Positions 59,920-64,000 of a stretch of DNA of 64,000 nucleotides are shown here, in pieces. The DNA is taken from NCBI RefSeq assembly GCF_001417735.1, contig NZ_BBUZ01000025.1, positions 62,001 through 126,000 of the forward strand, read 5' to 3'. The translations under genes and the position numbers were made by a program. The stretch is from Streptomyces sp. NBRC 110028. Lineage in GTDB: Bacteria; Actinomycetota; Actinomycetes; Streptomycetales; Streptomycetaceae. Each line of letters begins with the position of its first letter. Position 1 is the first letter of the stretch. The notes under the pieces are model-generated. The model saw only the letters and a list, made by a program, of their open reading frames with translations, did not search any database and was not told the origin of the DNA.

Positions 59920-61409
59920 GCCGCGGCCGGGCCAAGCGCCGCATGGTTGAGGGGTTCGCAGACCCGTCGGTGATGAGCGACGAGCAGTTGAAGGCCGAAG
60001 TCGCGGCACTGGTACGGGCCGATGAGCTGTCGGCGCGCAGGTGGGCGTGCGAGGTCCCGAACTGTGACGGGCTGCCGCATGAGGGGTGGCTTCACCACCA
60101 TGCCCGTGCGGCGCAGCGTCAGCCGCTGTGGCTGTGGACGGTGTGGATGCTGCTCACCGGCCGTGGCTGGGGCAAGTCGCGGACGGCGGCGGAGACGGTT
60201 CGGGAGTGGGCGCAGACGCCAGGTCTTCAGATCGCAGTGGTGGCGAAGAACGCGACGCTCGTGCGGGACATCTGCTTCGAGTCGCCGAAGTCCGGTCTGC
60301 TGTCGGTGTTCCCGCCGGAAGAGGTGGCCAAGTACAACTCGTCGCTCGGTGAGACGACACTCCGGCTGACGAATGGCACGCTGATTCGCGGGTTCGGTGC
60401 GGAGACGCCGGACAACCTGCGTGGCTGGGCGTTCGACAAGGCGTGGTGCGACGAGTACGCGGCCTGGTCGCGGCACACCGCGCAAGAGGTCTACGACATG
60501 CTGTGGTTCTGCCTGCGTGAGGCGGACACCCCGCAGGTCGTCATCTCCACGACGCCCAAGCCGCTCCCACACGTCAAGCGGCTCGTCGAGCGCGGTCGGG
60601 AGCAGGAGAAGGCGCATCAGGGGGGTGGGGCGCCGCCGCGGGTGGTGTTGACCCGCGGGCACATGCGGGAGAACGACGCGAACCTGTCGGCGGCGGCCCG
60701 TGAGGAGCTGGAGGAGGAGTACGCCGGCACCCGGCTGGGCCGTCAGGAGCTGTCCGGCGAGCTACTCGAGGACGTTGAGGGCGCGCTGTGGAAGGGCTGG
60801 ATGCTGGAGGTCGAGGGCTTCCGGCCCAGGCCCGAGCATCTGCCGGACCTCCAGCGCGTGGTGGTGTCCGTGGACCCGGCGACCAAGAGCCACGAGAACG
60901 CAGACATGACGGCGTTCGTCGTGGCGGGGCGCGGGTTCCCGGTGGAGACGATGTTCGGGGACGACCGGCCCCGCGGGTATCTGCTGCACTGCGAGCAGGA
61001 CCGGTACACGCCGACGCAGGCGATGAAGCGGGCCGCCACGCTGTACCACGAGCACCGGGCGGACTGCGTGGTCATCGAGGCGAACAACGGCGGCGACTAC
61101 CTGCCCGCTCTCCTGGAGCAGGTGGATCCGACGGTGAACTGGCGCATCGTTCACGCCACGCGCGGGAAGCGGGCGCGGGCGGCCCCAGCAGCGCAGCTGT
61201 ACGAGCAGGCTCGGGTGTCGCATGTCGGCCCGGCTCGGCGGTTCGCGGAGCTGGAGGAGCAGATGACCACGTTTGTTGGCCAGGGGGAGACGGAGGACTC
61301 ACCGGACCTGTTGGACTCGGCCGTGTGGGCGCTATGGGATCTGTTCCTCGATCCCACGATGCCTCCTCCGCGTGGCGGGGAGGACCAGCGGTTGAGCGGT
61401 CGGCGGTAA
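59916..61409 (+). CDS. Phage terminase large subunit (497 aa)
   Basis: Motor that packages phage DNA. ATPase: P-loop LLTGRGWGKSRTAAE near 85, Walker B DKAWCDEYAAW near 175. Nuclease: VVSVDPATKSHENADMTAFVV near 310, EANNGGDYL near 390 and the C-terminal DLLDSAVWALW with further acidic residues. Starts at GTG 59916, coupled to the small subunit. Confidence 0.92.
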   Translation: MSRGRAKRRMVEGFADPSVMSDEQLKAEVAALVRADELSARRWACEVPNCDGLPHEGWLHHHARAAQRQPLWLWTVWMLLTGRGWGKSRTAAETVREWAQTPGLQIAVVAKNATLVRDICFESPKSGLLSVFPPEEVAKYNSSLGETTLRLTNGTLIRGFGAETPDNLRGWAFDKAWCDEYAAWSRHTAQEVYDMLWFCLREADTPQVVISTTPKPLPHVKRLVERGREQEKAHQGGGAPPRVVLTRGHMRENDANLSAAAREELEEEYAGTRLGRQELSGELLEDVEGALWKGWMLEVEGFRPRPEHLPDLQRVVVSVDPATKSHENADMTAFVVAGRGFPVETMFGDDRPRGYLLHCEQDRYTPTQAMKRAATLYHEHRADCVVIEANNGGDYLPALLEQVDPTVNWRIVHATRGKRARAAPAAQLYEQARVSHVGPARRFAELEEQMTTFVGQGETEDSPDLLDSAVWALWDLFLDPTMPPPRGGEDQRLSGRR

Positions 61410-61459
61410 CCGACGGTCTCCCCGGGGTGGCATAACGTCATGCTCGGGGGTTTGAGGTC

Positions 61460-61498
61460 ATTAGCCTTGACTAATGGAATTAGGTATGGCTAATATCT
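61460..61498. promoter_or_regulatory. Two tandem ATTAG-N6-CTAAT operators, 19 bases apart
   Basis: ATTAG at 61460 and 61479, CTAAT at 61471 and 61490. Each 16-base dyad repeats at a 19-base interval, about two helical turns. They lie 39-77 bases before the XRE ATG. This is the pattern of an autorepressing dimeric HTH protein. Confidence 0.7.
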
Positions 61499-61536
61499 TC
61501 TCTTGAATCAATCATGCCGGTGTGGGAGGTGGAGAC

Positions 61537-61827
61537 ATGGAGCCGGGCGTCCGAGCTCTACCCGAGGACGGCTACGAGGAGCGGCTGACTGCGGAGCTGG
61601 CCCGACTGCCTCGCGACGTCACAGTTGAGATCAGCCGACTCCAGCGCGCATCCGGACTGACTCAGTCAGCCCTAGCTGCCCGTATGGGCGTAACGCAGGG
61701 TCGCGTCAGTCAGGTCCTCTCCGGTGATGCGAACGCCACACTCCGCACGCTGGCATCAGCAGCGGCGGCGCTCGACGCACACTTTGTTATTCGGCTTGAG
61801 CCGAACCCTCCCAAGGCCGACGAATAA
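61537..61827 (+). CDS. XRE-type HTH protein, antitoxin-like (96 aa)
   Basis: ATG after GGAGGTGGAGAC. HTH (SGLTQSALAARMGVTQGRVS, QVLSGDANATLRTLASAAAAL) in a 96-residue protein, as in HigA-type antitoxins. The double operator in front supports autoregulation. It sits between terminase and portal genes, where phages often carry extra genes. The convergent neighbour is a membrane protein, not a classic toxin. Confidence 0.8.
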   Translation: MEPGVRALPEDGYEERLTAELARLPRDVTVEISRLQRASGLTQSALAARMGVTQGRVSQVLSGDANATLRTLASAAAALDAHFVIRLEPNPPKADE

Positions 61828-61867
61828 GGGCCTCCTGTTGTGGACCATGGGCTCATGCCAATTGAGG

Positions 61868-62620
61868 TTACAGAGGAGGCCGCGGGTTCTGCACTCTCGG
61901 GACTAGTGAATCTCTGCCATTCACATATGCCCGTACGAGCATGATCCGATACTGGTCCCATGCTTCGTCCAGCGACCGCCGATATTCGAACGCCTGGCCG
62001 GTGTTTTCCCAATGGCGTGCATCGGCGCAGTGCTGCCGGATGCCCTGCATCCAAACTTGCTCCTCCCTGGTCTTCGCGAGGTCTTGCTCGCGCAACTCTT
62101 TCGCAAGGTCACGAGCCTTGGTCTCCACCTCGTCGGGTGTCCAGGTCAGGTCCCAGCGCAGGCGGCACCAGTCGTTCCGATGTTGAAACATTCGGGTGTC
62201 CAGACGCTGCAATCCGTAAACGAGTGCCGCCTTTTGTAGCGCGCGGAACCATCCTGGAGTGCTCTTGCTCGTTCCACCCTCACTCTCGTTTCTCCTGCTC
62301 TTGACCGCGCCAGTGAGTCGCTCTGCGTCCAGAATGCTGGGACCTACGCCTCCTGCGAGCACGGCTGCGTATGGTGACGCTATGAGGGCGCCCAGCAGCG
62401 CAGCCAGCCCAGCTGTCAACAGGATGACCTGAAGAGAAGTGACGATGCTGGCTCGGGTGAAGGGCCGTAGACCCTTCCCTTGGCCGCGAGCCCAGAGCCA
62501 TGCCCAGCCGCTAGGCAAAGCGACGATGAAGGCGACCAAGGCCCTCGCCCATGTGGACTGCTCGCCGACGACGGGAATCGCCAAGGACTCGTCGAGCATC
62601 TGCCATGCCGTAGTTGCCAC
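61868..62620 (-). CDS. Two-TM membrane protein with helical cytoplasmic domain (250 aa)
   Basis: Hydrophobic segments at about 25-45 (ALVAFIVALPSGWAWLWA) and 60-90 (SLQVILLTAGLAALLGALIA; PYAAVLAGGVG), then a charged helical domain (TPDEVETKARDLAKELREQ, HWENTGQAFEYRRSLDEAWD). GTG 62618-62620 is used because AAGG lies 8 bases upstream. It reads against all surrounding phage genes. It may be lysogenic-conversion cargo; no domain was recognised. Confidence 0.65.
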   Translation of the reverse strand: MATTAWQMLDESLAIPVVGEQSTWARALVAFIVALPSGWAWLWARGQGKGLRPFTRASIVTSLQVILLTAGLAALLGALIASPYAAVLAGGVGPSILDAERLTGAVKSRRNESEGGTSKSTPGWFRALQKAALVYGLQRLDTRMFQHRNDWCRLRWDLTWTPDEVETKARDLAKELREQDLAKTREEQVWMQGIRQHCADARHWENTGQAFEYRRSLDEAWDQYRIMLVRAYVNGRDSLVPRVQNPRPPL

Positions 62621-62775
62621 GACAACCACCTTGATCCGCAGGCGCTACTACCTTTCTACGCGCAAGGGCAGCTTTCTTCCTGTTGTAGGCCCTGTGATCG
62701 GCGACGCCGACGCCGATGGGACGGCCCACTAAGCTGGCATGCGGCGCGGGGCCAATCACCGGAGGACTGCCCCCG

Positions 62776-64000
62776 ATGAGCCTGCGCCAATTGGTGATCG
62801 ACGCCTGGTCGTGGCTGAACTACAAGCCGGTGATGGCCGACGCTGGCCGTCCGGGCAGCCGCGCGTTCCCGGAGCTGGCCAAGACGTGGGTGCCACCACA
62901 CGAGTTGCGGCGGCTGGCCGCGTACAAGGTGCTGGCGTCATATGACAACAACCAGGCCGGACAGCTTGCGGCGGCCGGTGGCGATGCGAGCGCGTTGGAG
63001 CGGCGGGAGCTGGGCGACGCGGCGAACCTCGTGGACACTGCGCTCGGCTACCTCCTCGGTTCAGAACAGAAGGTCGCGGTCGAGGGTGCGGAGCACGCTG
63101 ATGAGGTGACGCCAAGGCCCGGTGCGGTGGAGGCCGCCGCGGTGCAGGACCGGTTGCGGAAGTGGGCGGACAAGGAGCTGCTGACGTTCCGGGTGCAGCA
63201 GGCGGAGCGGGCGGCGGTGCTGCTCGGGGACAGCGTGATGGTGCTTGCGTGGAACCCGGAGAAGCAGCGGCCGACGCTGCGGGTCTACGATCCGGGGTTC
63301 TTCTTCCCGCAGTGGGGTGACGAGGACGAGGACTTTCCCAGCCGGGTGCATCTGGCGTGGGAGCTGCCGGCGGACGACGACGCCGGGCTGACGGCCAGGG
63401 TGCGTCGGGTGACGTACGAGCTGGGTCCGATCTCTGAGGACGGAGAGTCCGGCGAGGACGGTGCGGCGGCTGCTGGGCGGCGGTACCCGTGGGAGCCGGG
63501 CCGGACGTCCAATATGACGTGCTACCTCACCGACGCGGAGTGGCTGCTGGAGGACCTGAAGAACGGCGAGACCCTGGACCGGCTGCCGATGGACAAGGCC
63601 GCGTACCGGGTGCGGCCGGACGGCACGGAGCTGAACCGCCTGGATCTGTTGATCGACTTCGTGCCCGTGATCCACATCGCGAACACGATCCCGGACGGCG
63701 GGGAGCACTGGGGGCGCTCGATTCTCGCGCGGGTTCTGCAGGCACTCGACGAGCTCGCGGCCACCGACTCGGACAGCTCGGCCGCGTCGGCGACGACGGG
63801 CACGCCGATCATCGGGCTCGCGGGTGCGCGGCTGCCGGTGGACCGGGCGACGGGCAAGCCGCAGGAGCTTCAGGTGAAGGCCGGTGCAGTGTGGCAGCTC
63901 GGTGAAACGGGGCGGATGGATGCCCTGGACACGTCGCCGCAGTTGGCCGAACTGCGGGCGCGGGTGGATCACCTGCTGGAGCGGATCGCGGCCAACTCGC
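62776..64000 (+). CDS. Phage portal protein, 3' end beyond window
   Basis: The frame is open from ATG 62776 to the end of the window (408 codons). It begins MSLRQLVIDAWSWLNYKPVM and contains an early helical region, an acidic middle (WGDEDEDFPSRVHLAWELP, LGPISEDGESGED) and IPDGGEHWGRSILARVLQAL near 315, as in SPP1-type portals. The portal ring feeds DNA into the capsid. CGGAGG stands 11 bases before the start. The position after terminase is as expected. Confidence 0.82.
   Translation, partial: MSLRQLVIDAWSWLNYKPVMADAGRPGSRAFPELAKTWVPPHELRRLAAYKVLASYDNNQAGQLAAAGGDASALERRELGDAANLVDTALGYLLGSEQKVAVEGAEHADEVTPRPGAVEAAAVQDRLRKWADKELLTFRVQQAERAAVLLGDSVMVLAWNPEKQRPTLRVYDPGFFFPQWGDEDEDFPSRVHLAWELPADDDAGLTARVRRVTYELGPISEDGESGEDGAAAAGRRYPWEPGRTSNMTCYLTDAEWLLEDLKNGETLDRLPMDKAAYRVRPDGTELNRLDLLIDFVPVIHIANTIPDGGEHWGRSILARVLQALDELAATDSDSSAASATTGTPIIGLAGARLPVDRATGKPQELQVKAGAVWQLGETGRMDALDTSPQLAELRARVDHLLERIAANS

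Larger units (their letters stand above)
49473..64000. mobile_element. Left part of a prophage or integrative phage-like element
   Basis: From the tRNA 3' end the DNA changes to phage gene content: tyrosine integrase, excisionase-like HTH, recombinase part, XRE regulators, ParB, methylase-like protein, terminase small and large subunits, portal. Structural genes after portal and the right attachment site lie beyond the window. A second copy of the tRNA 3' end should mark that border. Confidence 0.85.

Overview
The window is high-GC DNA with GTG and TTG starts, ATGA-type stop/start overlaps, a conservon, HrdA and TSUP-type genes. It is a Streptomyces chromosome segment with an integrated actinophage at its right end. 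No ribosomal RNA or CRISPR array is visible.

Layout. (1) 1-2.3 kb: a DUF6879 protein and an XRE regulator on the minus strand, divergent from three small unknown genes. (2) 2.3-10.5 kb: an SDR oxidoreductase, then a plant-polysaccharide operon on the minus strand (LacI regulator, sugar-binding lipoprotein, two permeases, GH3 glycosidase) beside a wrecked GH10 xylanase. (3) 10.5-13.6 kb: an ECF sigma factor with its membrane partner and a secreted propeller protein; both transcription units carry the same promoter-like element. (4) 13.6-16.65 kb: assimilatory nitrite reductase nirBD with a four-site GlnR box. (5) 16.7-22.2 kb: a conservon (cvnABCD plus two P450s), one P450 lacking ExxR. (6) 22.3-32.1 kb: membrane proteins, a SGNH hydrolase, a GH36 alpha-galactosidase whose stop codon lies in the end of a 167-bp MITE, and a LacI/glycosidase deletion scar. 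(7) 32.2-39.9 kb: adenosine deaminase and MarR, then gene remnants, then a five-gene surface-glycan island (GT2, HExxH membrane protein, DprE1-like oxidase, GtrA, UDP-galactopyranose mutase), then more remnants including a second fragment of the deaminase gene. (8) 39.9-49.5 kb: core genes (CbiX-like chelatase, dgt, ferredoxin reductase, dnaG, hrdA, FGGY kinase) and three tRNA genes.

(9) 49.47-64 kb: a prophage or integrative phage-like element beginning at the 3' end of a CAT-anticodon tRNA gene. It has an integrase, an excisionase-like protein, a serine-recombinase C-terminal part without its catalytic domain, an XRE/membrane-protein pair, a ParB protein, a methylase-like plus GNAT-like fusion, a second ParB-like protein, both terminase subunits, an inserted XRE/two-TM-protein pair and a portal gene that runs off the window.

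The best candidates for undescribed biology are the 34.9-39.5 kb glycan island, the phage modification block (55-59.4 kb), the cargo pair between terminase and portal (61.4-62.6 kb) and the catalytic-domain-free recombinase (52.0-53.0 kb). All functions are read from sequence and family knowledge; no searches were run.
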